A stretch of 6,437 bases of DNA from JAWVZU01 sp033722075 (GCA_033722075.1 JAWVZU010000227.1:1-6437); one strand, 5' to 3'; counted from the stretch's first letter, positions 1-5,840 are shown. The notes: generated by a model from the letters alone, not told the origin. A program made the numbers and translations.

Positions 1-134
1 GCGTCGAGATAGTCCTTCGCGGGCAACGTGTCCGGCGCGCGGTGCGAATTGAAATCGCAGTAGGGACACTTGCGCACGCACCATGGGAGATGGACGTAGG
101 CCGACAGCGGCGGAGGGTTGGGACCGGTGCCCAT
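1..134 (-). CDS. hemW: HemW-like radical SAM protein, N-terminal 44 residues (runs off left edge)
   Basis: Only the N-terminus lies in the window. It begins MGTGPNPPPLSAYVHLPWCV and continues RKCPYCDFNSH. The motif C19-x3-C23-x2-C26 is the radical SAM signature that binds the [4Fe-4S] cluster and S-adenosylmethionine. The YVHLPWCVRKCPYCDFNSH context is characteristic of HemW, the cytosolic heme chaperone formerly annotated as an oxygen-independent coproporphyrinogen III oxidase-like protein. HemW proper carries this C-x3-C-x2-C pattern. True HemN has an additional cysteine next to the motif (CxxxCxxCxC); here the residue two after C26 is Phe, which favours HemW. The ATG shares its A with the TGA stop of the acyltransferase gene (TGATG), and no Shine-Dalgarno is visible, so translation is probably coupled to that gene. 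The rest of the protein is outside the window, so its integrity cannot be judged. Confidence 0.9.
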   Translation of the reverse strand, partial: MGTGPNPPPLSAYVHLPWCVRKCPYCDFNSHRAPDTLPAKDYLD

Positions 135-1039
135 CAGTACAGCGGAGATTCGCCTTCCGGGCGAATGGAAAAGCGCTTGTAGCCCCACTGATATTGCGCC
201 GGGGCGATGCGGACCATTTCCTCGACGGTCCGGTTCAAGGCGGCTACGGCAACCCCGCTGTCGGGCGACGATATCGCCTCGGGTGCCGCGCGAAAGTGCA
301 GGCGAAAACCGCGCGAGTCGTCCAGTCGTTCGGCAAACCCGAAGACGACCGGCGCACCGGATTTCGCGGCCAGGCGGGTGAGCAGCACCATGGTCAGCGC
401 CGGGATGCCGAAGAACGGTGCAAACTCGCCATTGCCTCGCTTGGGTTGCTGGTCCGGCAGGATGCCGACGATGCGGCCTTCCTTCAGCGCCCGAAAGAGC
501 CGTCGCACGCCCTGTGGCCCGGCGCGCACGAGTTCGGTGCCGAGCCGGTTGCGTCCGGCGTTGACGACCGCTTCGACCCCCGGGTCCCGGGGTTCCCGGT
601 AAAGCACGGTCAGGGGACCGCGCGCGGCGAGATATTGGCACAGCAGCTCCCAGGCACCGAGGTGGGGTGCGGCCAGAAGGATGCCCTGGTCGCCGTTGAG
701 CGCCGCATCGAAGGCGGCCTGTCCTTCCACCTCCTGGATCAGCCCCAGCACGTCGCCGGCGGGGCGGGTCCAGAAATAGCCGAGTTCCGCGAGGCTTCGC
801 CCGGTTTCCAGAAAGTTGCGACGGAGCAGCCGCCGGCGCTCCGCTTCCGTGGCGTCGGGAAAGCACAGTTCCAGGTTGCGCTCGGCGACGCGGCGGTTGC
901 GATTGGGAAAGAGCAGGAACAGGCGGCCGATCATGGCGCCGATCCGGTGCATCCAGCGCAGGGGGAGTTGCCCGAAACCCCGGACCAGGGCCGCGAACAA
1001 TCGTCCCTGCAGCGTCGTCGTGGCAGAATCCGGGATCAT
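134..1039 (-). CDS. LpxL/HtrB-family lysophospholipid (lipid A) acyltransferase
   Basis: The 301-residue product belongs to the LpxL/LpxM/HtrB acyltransferase family, whose members transfer a secondary acyl chain onto a lipid A precursor at the inner membrane, or act in related lipid acylation. The family's H-x4-D/E catalytic motif is seen as H126-L-G-A-W-E131 in the stretch ILLAAPHLGAWELL. Other family hallmarks are PNRNRRVAERNLELCFP (about residues 45-61), the YREPRDP stretch (about 147-153), the GILPDQQP stretch, and APFFGIPALT. The length is typical of the family. The N-terminal segment, about residues 14-44, is hydrophobic with some basic residues and could anchor the protein in the membrane. 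I chose ATG at 1039; an in-frame ATG at 1111 would run far into dtd and adds residues that do not fit the family. A TTG at 1000 (residue 14), preceded by AGGGA at only 3 bases, is a weaker alternative. The gene overlaps hemW by one base. Whether the acyl donor is laurate, myristate or another chain, and whether the substrate is lipid A or an ornithine/phospholipid, cannot be read from the sequence, so no symbol is given. Confidence 0.9.
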   Translation of the reverse strand: MIPDSATTTLQGRLFAALVRGFGQLPLRWMHRIGAMIGRLFLLFPNRNRRVAERNLELCFPDATEAERRRLLRRNFLETGRSLAELGYFWTRPAGDVLGLIQEVEGQAAFDAALNGDQGILLAAPHLGAWELLCQYLAARGPLTVLYREPRDPGVEAVVNAGRNRLGTELVRAGPQGVRRLFRALKEGRIVGILPDQQPKRGNGEFAPFFGIPALTMVLLTRLAAKSGAPVVFGFAERLDDSRGFRLHFRAAPEAISSPDSGVAVAALNRTVEEMVRIAPAQYQWGYKRFSIRPEGESPLY

Positions 1040-1478
1040 GATCGGACTATTGCAGCGGGTGACCGGCGCCCAGGTCGAGATTGCCGGGGAGCGGGTGGCC
1101 GAGATCGCCACGGGTCTGCTGGTGCTGGTGGGCGTGGAGCCGGACGATGGCGGTCGCCAGATCGACCGGTTGCTCGAGCGCGTGCTTGCCTATCGGGTGT
1201 TTCCCGACGAGGCCGGGCGCATGAACCGTTCGCTGACCGACGTGGGGGGCGGCCTTCTGCTCGTGCCCCAGTTCACCCTGGCGGCGGATACGGAAAAGGG
1301 CAACCGGCCGAGCTTCAGTTCGGCCGCCTCGCCGGCTCACGGACAGGATTGTTTCGAGCGCTTCGTCGAGCGGGCGCGAGAGCGGCATGCGCCCGTTGAG
1401 GCCGGTCGTTTCGGGGCCGACATGCAGGTGGGCCTGGTCAACGACGGCCCGGTTACCTTTTGGCTGCACGTCCGCTGA
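1038..1478 (+). CDS. dtd: D-aminoacyl-tRNA deacylase (Dtd)
   Basis: This 146-residue protein is a full-length D-aminoacyl-tRNA deacylase, a homodimeric cytosolic enzyme that hydrolyses D-aminoacyl-tRNA (classically D-Tyr-tRNA) and glycyl-tRNA(Ala) to keep translation homochiral. It starts MIGLLQRVTGAQVEIAGE, the usual family start, and has LLVPQFTLAAD (residues 74-84) with the active-site T80. Near the C-terminus is NDGPVTFWL (residues 135-143), containing the Gly-cisPro pair G137-P138 that enforces chiral selection. It carries Pro at 77, where E. coli has Ser (SQFTL); from memory this PQFTL variant is common in gammaproteobacteria. It is the only plus-strand gene in the window. Its start interlocks with the divergent acyltransferase start, and its 3' end overlaps the phosphodiesterase-like gene by 26 bases. 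The only purine stretch near the start is GGGA two bases ahead of the ATG, which is too close for a normal ribosome binding site. Confidence 0.96.
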   Translation: MIGLLQRVTGAQVEIAGERVAEIATGLLVLVGVEPDDGGRQIDRLLERVLAYRVFPDEAGRMNRSLTDVGGGLLLVPQFTLAADTEKGNRPSFSSAASPAHGQDCFERFVERARERHAPVEAGRFGADMQVGLVNDGPVTFWLHVR

Positions 1479-2526
1479 GTTCGGATGTCTTGTGCATGAA
1501 CTCGTCGATGATCTCCCGACCCGTGACGTCCTCACCGGGTCCGCCGGCGTACTTGTCCCGGATGTGCTGGACCAGGGCCGTGACCACCGGCGCATTCTTT
1601 TCCTTCATGGCCCCGAGTACTTCCGTGCCGAGTTCCGAATCGAACTGGTGCAGGTCGAAAAAGTAGGCTTCCTGTCCGTTGGTGAGGAAATTGAACACAG
1701 GAACCGCCGATTCGGTGCCGAGGTCGCGGCCGCAGCGGTACTCGATTTCCTTGCACAACCGGACGGCGCTCTTGGAAAGCTTGAGGATCGGTTCGGAAAC
1801 GTTGGCCGTATCCAGGTCCGAGGCGATCAGCGTCAGGCGGACCCGGTGGCGGAGTTCGGGATCGTCCCGCCAGTCCGGTTTCTCCTGATCCAGCTGGAGG
1901 ACCAGCAGCGGTGCCAGTGCGCCGGCTGAGGTTGCCGCTTCCGCCGGAGTAACGTGCGGGTTCTTCTTCGGCGCGGTGTTGAAGGTGCTCCCGGCAATCA
2001 TCATTTCCAGATCCGCGTAGGTGTCCTTGTCGGCTTCCCGGTCAAAGCCGACGGCATCCAGGATCCGGTGGCATTCCTCGATGGAGGCGCTCTCGTTCGC
2101 GCCGACCAGGCGGTCCGGGTCCGGCGTTTCCCGTTGCCGCAGGTCGTGCATGGCGCCAAACAGCGTCAACAGAACCCAGTCCCGCGGCGGGAGCCGTTCC
2201 GGTCCGGCGCGATCACACAGGTAATCGATGCGCCCCGAGAGGATCTCGACCGCGTGGCTTTCGTTGTGGTAGTCGTGCAGATCCTTTCCCCAGGTGCCGT
2301 GGCGCAGCGCGAAACGGGCATAGGCGATCTTCAGCGCCTGCTCGGCCCGATCGAGGAGCTGCTTGTGCTCCTGGGCACCAAACAATTTCTCGAAGCGCGC
2401 TCGACGCTGGCTGACGTACCGCTTGAACGAAGGGTCGTGCTCGGTCAACAGTTCGTCCGCCGTAGCGGCGTCGGGCACTGCTCGCTCGAATTCGTCGGGT
2501 GGAAAGGATGTCTGTTCTGGCGCCAT
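1453..2526 (-). CDS. HD-fold phosphohydrolase resembling class I cyclic nucleotide phosphodiesterases
   Basis: The product is 357 residues, soluble, with no signal peptide or membrane segment. Its central region carries motifs in the order found in class I (PDEase_I, eukaryotic-type) phosphodiesterases. Y86-H87-N88-E-S-H91 matches the YHNxxH signature (catalytic His plus metal His). H127-D128 matches the metal-binding HD pair. N144-E-S-A-S-I-E150-E-C-H153 resembles the ND-S-x-LE-HH segment. S236-D237-L-D matches the later metal-binding Asp in ADLS. All four expected metal ligands (H91, H127, D128, D237) and the general acid H87 are present. The second His of HDxxH is Q131, which is atypical. 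The first 60 or so residues are charged, probably helical, and not recognised. By the family, it should hydrolyse a phosphodiester or phosphomonoester with a two-metal centre; substrate and cellular role are unknown. The ATG at 2526 has AAGG only two bases upstream. A GTG at codon 17 is an alternative start. It is separated from ntrC by 225 bases and overlaps dtd convergently. Confidence 0.82.
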   Translation of the reverse strand: MAPEQTSFPPDEFERAVPDAATADELLTEHDPSFKRYVSQRRARFEKLFGAQEHKQLLDRAEQALKIAYARFALRHGTWGKDLHDYHNESHAVEILSGRIDYLCDRAGPERLPPRDWVLLTLFGAMHDLRQRETPDPDRLVGANESASIEECHRILDAVGFDREADKDTYADLEMMIAGSTFNTAPKKNPHVTPAEAATSAGALAPLLVLQLDQEKPDWRDDPELRHRVRLTLIASDLDTANVSEPILKLSKSAVRLCKEIEYRCGRDLGTESAVPVFNFLTNGQEAYFFDLHQFDSELGTEVLGAMKEKNAPVVTALVQHIRDKYAGGPGEDVTGREIIDEFMHKTSELSGRAAKR

Positions 2527-2751
2527 GACCTTGGTGGCGTTTTTCAGCTGATGATGCCCGCGGTTGCCCGCAGGCGCCGGCTCGAGGATGGGTCGCTCCG
2601 TCTGGAATGGTCACAATACACTTTTCAGATCTCTCGTTCCTCTCCCGAACGGCGGACAAACGCAACCGCAAGGCTTCTCCTCGTCCGCGGAACAAGCCCT
2701 GGATTCCGCGCCCCCAAAGCGAACGTCAGTATAGAGCCCGAATCTGAAAAT
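2527..2751. other. 225-base intergenic gap between ntrC and the phosphodiesterase-like gene
   Basis: I find no convincing gene here. Read on the minus strand, the half nearest ntrC is relatively AT-rich and contains TATACT (2733-2728), a good match to a sigma70 -10 box, but the -35 position 17 bases further is only TGTAAA (3 of 6). A start from it would leave a leader of about 195 bases. Near the phosphodiesterase-like start there is an 8-bp hairpin (2556-2575). No U-tract hairpin is visible directly after the ntrC stop, so read-through from ntrC into the next gene remains possible. The heptamer GAGCCCG occurs twice on the plus strand (2734-2740 and 2761-2767), which may be chance. Confidence 0.5.
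2556..2575 (-). other. RNA hairpin with GCAA loop upstream of the phosphodiesterase-like gene
   Basis: On the minus-strand transcript the 20 bases fold as GCCUGCGG, loop GCAA, CCGCGGGC. That is eight contiguous pairs, one of them a U-G wobble, with a GNRA-type tetraloop. The wobble pair becomes a C-A mismatch on the plus strand, so the fold favours minus-strand RNA. It ends 29 bases before the ATG at 2526 and has no U-tract after it, so it is not an intrinsic terminator. A role in translation or RNA stability is conjecture; in GC-rich DNA such a stem can arise by chance. Confidence 0.3.
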
Positions 2752-4140
2752 TTACAGCTTGAGCCCGGCCTTGCGGAGTGCCTTGATGCGCCGGGTGAGG
2801 GTGTTTCGGCCGATTCCAAGGAGCTCGGCGGCTGCGGCACGGCGTCCCTTGGTTCGGGCCAGCGCAGCCCGGAACAGAGCCGCGTGAAGCATATCCGTGG
2901 CCTGGTTCAGTACGCCGGATTGCTCCGCTCGCATCCAGCCGTCCGCCTGCGCGGCGGCCGTATCGGCCCAGCTGGACTGGCGCGTTTCGCGATCCTCGCC
3001 CAGCTCTTCCGTGATGTCCTCGGCGCGGACGGTGCTTCCGGGGGACAGGACCGTCAGCCGGCGGCACAGGTTTTCCAGTTCACGCACGTTGCCCCGCCAG
3101 GGGTGTTCCAGCAGCGTCTGTTCCGCGTCGGCGCTCAGGGACTTGGGGTCCAGTCCGGATTCGCGCGCGGCCCGCCCCAGGAAATGGCGCGCGAGGAGCA
3201 GGATGTCGCCACCCCGTTCCCGCAACGGGGGCACATGGATGTGCACCACGTTGAGACGGTGAAAGAGATCTTCCCGGAAGGCGCCGGTGTTGACCCGCTC
3301 GCGCAGGTCCTGGTGGGTGGCGGCAATGATTCTCACGTCCACCTGGCGCAGCTCGCGGCCGCCGACGCGATAGAACTCTCCCTCGGCGAGCACGCGCAGG
3401 AGGCGCGTCTGCAGGCGCGCCGGCATGTCCCCGATCTCGTCCAGGAACAGGGTCCCCTTGTCGGCCTGTTCGAAGCGCCCGACATGGCGGCCCTGGGCGC
3501 CTGTAAAGGCCCCTTTTTCGTGGCCGAACAACTCGGATTCGAGCAACTCGCTGGGAATGGCGGCGGTGTTCAGGGCGACAAAGGGGCCGTCCCGCAGCGG
3601 GCTGTGGTGGTGCAGGGCGCGGGCGACCAGCTCCTTGCCGGTACCTGTCTCGCCGGTGATCAGCACGTTGAAGCGCGACCGTGACAGGCGCCCGATGACC
3701 CGGAACAGCTGCTGGACCGCCGGCGATTCTCCGAGCATGGTCGCCTCCCCGTTGGAGGCGGGCGAGCGGCCGTTGGAACGGGTTTCCAGCGCGCGATCGA
3801 CGGCCTTGACCACATCGTCGACGTCGAAGGGCTTGGGCAGGTAATCGAAGGCCCCCCGGGCATAGGCTTGCACCGATGTGTCCAGGTCCGAGTAGGCAGT
3901 CATCACGATCACCGGCAGGTCTGGCCGCGACTGGGACAGGCTGTCCAGCCAGGTCAGGCCGTCGTCTCCCGGCATGCGGAGATCGGTCAGCACCAGGTCC
4001 GGGGGATCGCCGGTGCCGCTGCGCGCTTCACCGACGTTGGCGAAGCTGGCGATGCGCCGATCCGGCGCGGCCAGGGCGCGCTCGAGGACGAAGCGGATCG
4101 ACGCATCGTCGTCAACGATCCAGATCACCGACTCAGTCAT
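2752..4140 (-). CDS. glnG: Nitrogen regulation response regulator NtrC (NRI), sigma54 activator
   Basis: This 462-residue protein has the full three-domain NtrC layout. Receiver domain, residues 1-120: acidic pocket D10-D11, phosphoacceptor D53 in LVLTDLRMPGDDGL, T81 and K103 of the KPF motif. AAA+ sigma54-activating domain, about 135-370: Walker A GETGTGKE at 163-170, the sigma54-contacting loop GAFTGA at 210-215, Walker B in GTLFLDEIGD at 229-238, and the later FREDLFHRLNV and WRGNVRELENL segments. C-terminal Fis-type helix-turn-helix, about 430-457 (TKGRRAAAAELLGIGRNTL). Once phosphorylated by NtrB under nitrogen limitation it oligomerises on enhancers and remodels sigma54 polymerase, typically at glnA, glnK and amtB. 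The ATG at 4140 lies in ATGACTGA, overlapping the ntrB stop by 8 bases, with no Shine-Dalgarno, so translation is probably coupled to ntrB. An in-frame upstream ATG at 4215 lies inside ntrB and does not fit the family N-terminus. Confidence 0.97.
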   Translation of the reverse strand: MTESVIWIVDDDASIRFVLERALAAPDRRIASFANVGEARSGTGDPPDLVLTDLRMPGDDGLTWLDSLSQSRPDLPVIVMTAYSDLDTSVQAYARGAFDYLPKPFDVDDVVKAVDRALETRSNGRSPASNGEATMLGESPAVQQLFRVIGRLSRSRFNVLITGETGTGKELVARALHHHSPLRDGPFVALNTAAIPSELLESELFGHEKGAFTGAQGRHVGRFEQADKGTLFLDEIGDMPARLQTRLLRVLAEGEFYRVGGRELRQVDVRIIAATHQDLRERVNTGAFREDLFHRLNVVHIHVPPLRERGGDILLLARHFLGRAARESGLDPKSLSADAEQTLLEHPWRGNVRELENLCRRLTVLSPGSTVRAEDITEELGEDRETRQSSWADTAAAQADGWMRAEQSGVLNQATDMLHAALFRAALARTKGRRAAAAELLGIGRNTLTRRIKALRKAGLKL

Positions 4141-5155
4141 CGTCGTTCGCCAGCGGGAGGTACATGGTGAAGATGGTCTGTCCGGGATGGCTCCGAAACT
4201 CGAGCCGGCCGCCATGGCGCGTCGCGACCGACTGGGCGATGGAAAGGCCCAGGCCGCTGCCCTCGTTCTTGCCGGTCACCAGGGGATAGAACACCAGCTC
4301 CGCCATGTCCTCGGGAATGCCCGGGCCGTCGTCTTCGACTTCCAGGACGGCCCAGACTGGCGGCTCTCCGGAGCGCTCGGGCCGGCGACGACGAATTCTC
4401 GAGCGCAGAATGATGCGCCGCGCATCGGCTTCCATGGCATTTTTGACCAGGTTCAGGAGCGCCTGGATCAGGGCATCCAGGTCGCCGCGAATCTCCGGGA
4501 TGCTCGGATCGTAGTCCCGTTCGATACGAAACCGGTCGCCGGCGGAAAGCAGCTGGTAGACACGCTCGGTTGCGGCGTGGACATTGATCCGTTCCTCCGG
4601 CGTGGCGCTGGTCTCGGAGGCGAAGCGGTCAATCATTCCGGCCAGCCGGTCGGTTTCGGCGATGATCACGGAACAGAATTCGGTCAGTTCCGGATCTTCG
4701 ATCTGGCGTTCCAGCAGCTGGGCCGCGCCACGCAGGCCGCCGAGCGGGTTCTTCAGTTCGTGGGCCAGACCGCGAAGCATGGCGTGCAACGCCGCACGCT
4801 GCCGCTCCGCATGTCGCTCCGCCTGGGCCGTCTTGTGCCATTCAAGAGGCAGGATCTCGATCAGGATCTCCTCCGGGTCCTGGGGCGTCAGACTGATCTC
4901 CAGGAGACCGGTAGGGCCTTCCACCTCTCGCTCCAGGATCGGCCGCGCCTCCTCACGCACCCGGTCGCAGATCGCGGCCAGGTGATGGCCCATGGGACCG
5001 AAGGAGGCAACGGAAAGGTCCGGCCGAGCGGCCATTGCGTCCAGCAGCGACTTGGATGCGGGGTTGGCGTAGCGAACGACGTTTTCGCCGTCCACCAGCA
5101 GAACGCCAATGGTCAGGTCGTCCGGTGAGGGCGCGACCGAGGAGGTTTCTGTCAC
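4133..5155 (-). CDS. glnL: Nitrogen regulation sensor histidine kinase NtrB (NRII)
   Basis: The 340-residue product is the cytosolic kinase and phosphatase partner of NtrC, controlled by the PII protein. It has an N-terminal PAS-like sensor, about residues 12-105 (TIGVLLVDGENVVRYANPAS). The H-box RGLAHELKNPLGGLRGAAQL follows, with the phosphorylated His at H132, in the form specific to NtrB proteins. The N-box is at N239 (LNLVKNAMEAD), the G1 box at D276-G-P-G279, and the G2 box GSGLGL at 299-304. No transmembrane segment is visible, as expected for NtrB. The reading frame is open far upstream, but upstream translation is in the shadow of the DUF4124 gene. I choose GTG at 5155 because it gives the usual 10-15 residues before the PAS domain and sits 17 bases after the DUF4124 stop. 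No Shine-Dalgarno is visible there, so the exact start is uncertain and coupling to the upstream gene is likely. It overlaps ntrC by 8 bases. Confidence 0.95.
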   Translation of the reverse strand: MTETSSVAPSPDDLTIGVLLVDGENVVRYANPASKSLLDAMAARPDLSVASFGPMGHHLAAICDRVREEARPILEREVEGPTGLLEISLTPQDPEEILIEILPLEWHKTAQAERHAERQRAALHAMLRGLAHELKNPLGGLRGAAQLLERQIEDPELTEFCSVIIAETDRLAGMIDRFASETSATPEERINVHAATERVYQLLSAGDRFRIERDYDPSIPEIRGDLDALIQALLNLVKNAMEADARRIILRSRIRRRRPERSGEPPVWAVLEVEDDGPGIPEDMAELVFYPLVTGKNEGSGLGLSIAQSVATRHGGRLEFRSHPGQTIFTMYLPLANDDD

Positions 5156-5172
5156 CGGGCTGTTGGGGTCGG

Positions 5173-5733
5173 TCAGCCGCCCCCGATCCCGGGCGCCGGA
5201 TTGGCTGGTGGGATGACCGACGGCTGCTGAAGGTAAAAGGTGACCGGTTCGGCCGTCGCCTGGGCGTTGCCCTCGGCGTCGACGATCTGGGCCGAGAACT
5301 GGTGTGCCCCGCGAACGACGTCCTGCAGTTGGACCCGAATGCTGCGGGTTTCGGCGATTTTCTGACCGTCCAGGAAATAGCGGATCGAGTGCGACGGTGC
5401 CAGGGTGGGGGAGATCCGAAGCACGCCGTAGATCGACGCATTGGGGCCCCAGAAGGTCTCTTCGGAACGTGGAGCGGTGATCTCGAACCGCGTGTAGACT
5501 ACCGCCTCCTCGTCTTCGCCTTCGTCCGCGGGCTGGCCATTCCCGGAGCTGTCTTCGATGACCGGTCGCTGCCTTCCCTCCACGACGGAAAGCGGCGCCA
5601 GCTCGATCTCTTCGGCGTTCTCGATCGGCTCGTCGCTGTAGGTGACGTTGCCGTCTTCGTCGACGTGCTTGTAGATCGTCTGGGCCGCAACCAGGCCAGG
5701 CAGCAGCAGGAGCCACATCATAGCCTTGAACAT
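5173..5733 (-). CDS. Exported DUF4124-domain protein
   Basis: The 186-residue product starts MFKAMMWLLLLPGLVAAQ, a classic Sec signal peptide with likely cleavage after V-A-A (residue 17). The mature N-terminus TIYKHVDEDGNVTYSDEPIE is a textbook DUF4124 domain, of unknown function, common in gammaproteobacterial envelope proteins. A very acidic linker follows (about residues 56-75, GEDEE). From about residue 77 to 173 there is a beta-rich segment (FEITAPRSEETFWGPNASIY, then RYFLDGQKIAETRSIRVQLQ) that looks like an Ig-like or fibronectin-like sandwich. The end is Pro/Gly-rich (PANPAPGIGGG). The ATG at 5733 has GGAG seven bases upstream, a good ribosome binding site; the longer in-frame ATG at 5802 would precede the signal peptide with residues that make no sense. 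It is the first gene after the glnA terminator and sits 17 bases before ntrB, so it is probably cotranscribed with ntrBC. Its function is unknown; from memory, a DUF4124 gene in this position occurs in related gammaproteobacteria. Confidence 0.9.
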   Translation of the reverse strand: MFKAMMWLLLLPGLVAAQTIYKHVDEDGNVTYSDEPIENAEEIELAPLSVVEGRQRPVIEDSSGNGQPADEGEDEEAVVYTRFEITAPRSEETFWGPNASIYGVLRISPTLAPSHSIRYFLDGQKIAETRSIRVQLQDVVRGAHQFSAQIVDAEGNAQATAEPVTFYLQQPSVIPPANPAPGIGGG

Positions 5734-5740
5734 CGGGAAA

Positions 5741-5744
5741 CTCC
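5741..5744 (-). promoter_or_regulatory. Ribosome binding site of the DUF4124 gene
   Basis: The minus strand reads CGGAGTTTCCCG followed by ATG, placing GGAG seven bases ahead of the start. It is the clearest Shine-Dalgarno in the window and decides the start at 5733 over the longer frame from 5802. The genes downstream in the same run (ntrB, ntrC) have none. Confidence 0.7.
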
Positions 5745-5763
5745 GATTCAGAGACCAGCTGCG

Positions 5764-5769
5764 ATTGTA
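5764..5769 (-). promoter_or_regulatory. Candidate sigma70 -10 box for the DUF4124-ntrB-ntrC operon
   Basis: The minus strand has TACAAT (5 of 6 to TATAAT) at 5769-5764, between the glnA terminator and the DUF4124 start. It would place a transcription start about 25 bases before the ATG. No good -35 hexamer lies 16-18 bases upstream, so a weak or activator-dependent promoter is possible. The GG/GC pair nearby has the wrong spacing for sigma54. Position after a strong terminator supports a promoter here; the exact box is uncertain. Confidence 0.35.
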
Positions 5770-5805
5770 GCAGAGGGGCGTTGGCCATGACCTTGCGGAC
5801 ACTCA

Positions 5806-5840
5806 GGAAAAGGACCGGCGCCGCCGAAGCGGCGCCGGAC
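5806..5840 (-). terminator. Rho-independent terminator of glnA with UUCG tetraloop
   Basis: Read on the minus strand, 5838-5829 CCGGCGCCGC pairs perfectly with 5824-5815 GCGGCGCCGG around the loop TTCG (5828-5825). This gives a 10-bp all-GC stem capped by the very stable C(UUCG)G tetraloop. It is followed within a few bases by TCCTTTTCC, a short U-rich tract. It lies about 50 bases after the glnA stop. It should end most glnA transcripts before the DUF4124-ntrBC operon, while allowing some read-through because the U-tract is short. Confidence 0.88.

Noticed and set aside
83..1399. 438-codon plus-strand open frame opposite the acyltransferase gene and across dtd
   Set aside because: Low-complexity Arg/Gly/Ala-rich translation with no recognisable motif; it is antisense to a well-supported acyltransferase and in a different frame from dtd. 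Long spurious frames are expected in GC-rich DNA.
1954..3684. 576-codon plus-strand open frame antisense to the phosphodiesterase-like gene and ntrC
   Set aside because: Although very long, it is the mirror of two genes with clear motifs (PDE-like metal site, NtrC AAA+ domain), and its own translation shows no domain or signal.
3974..5128. 384-codon plus-strand open frame antisense to ntrC and ntrB
   Set aside because: Shadow of strongly conserved kinase and regulator genes; no motif in the translation and no upstream ribosome binding site of note.
5035..5790. 251-codon plus-strand open frame antisense to the DUF4124 gene and the start of ntrB
   Set aside because: It mirrors a gene with a signal peptide, a good ribosome binding site and a DUF4124 domain; its own product is unrecognisable.
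5770..5790. Possible sigma54 promoter (TGGCCA then a downstream TGC) ahead of the DUF4124 gene
   Set aside because: The distance between the GG and GC elements is 13 bases instead of the required 10, so it cannot act as a standard -24/-12 promoter.
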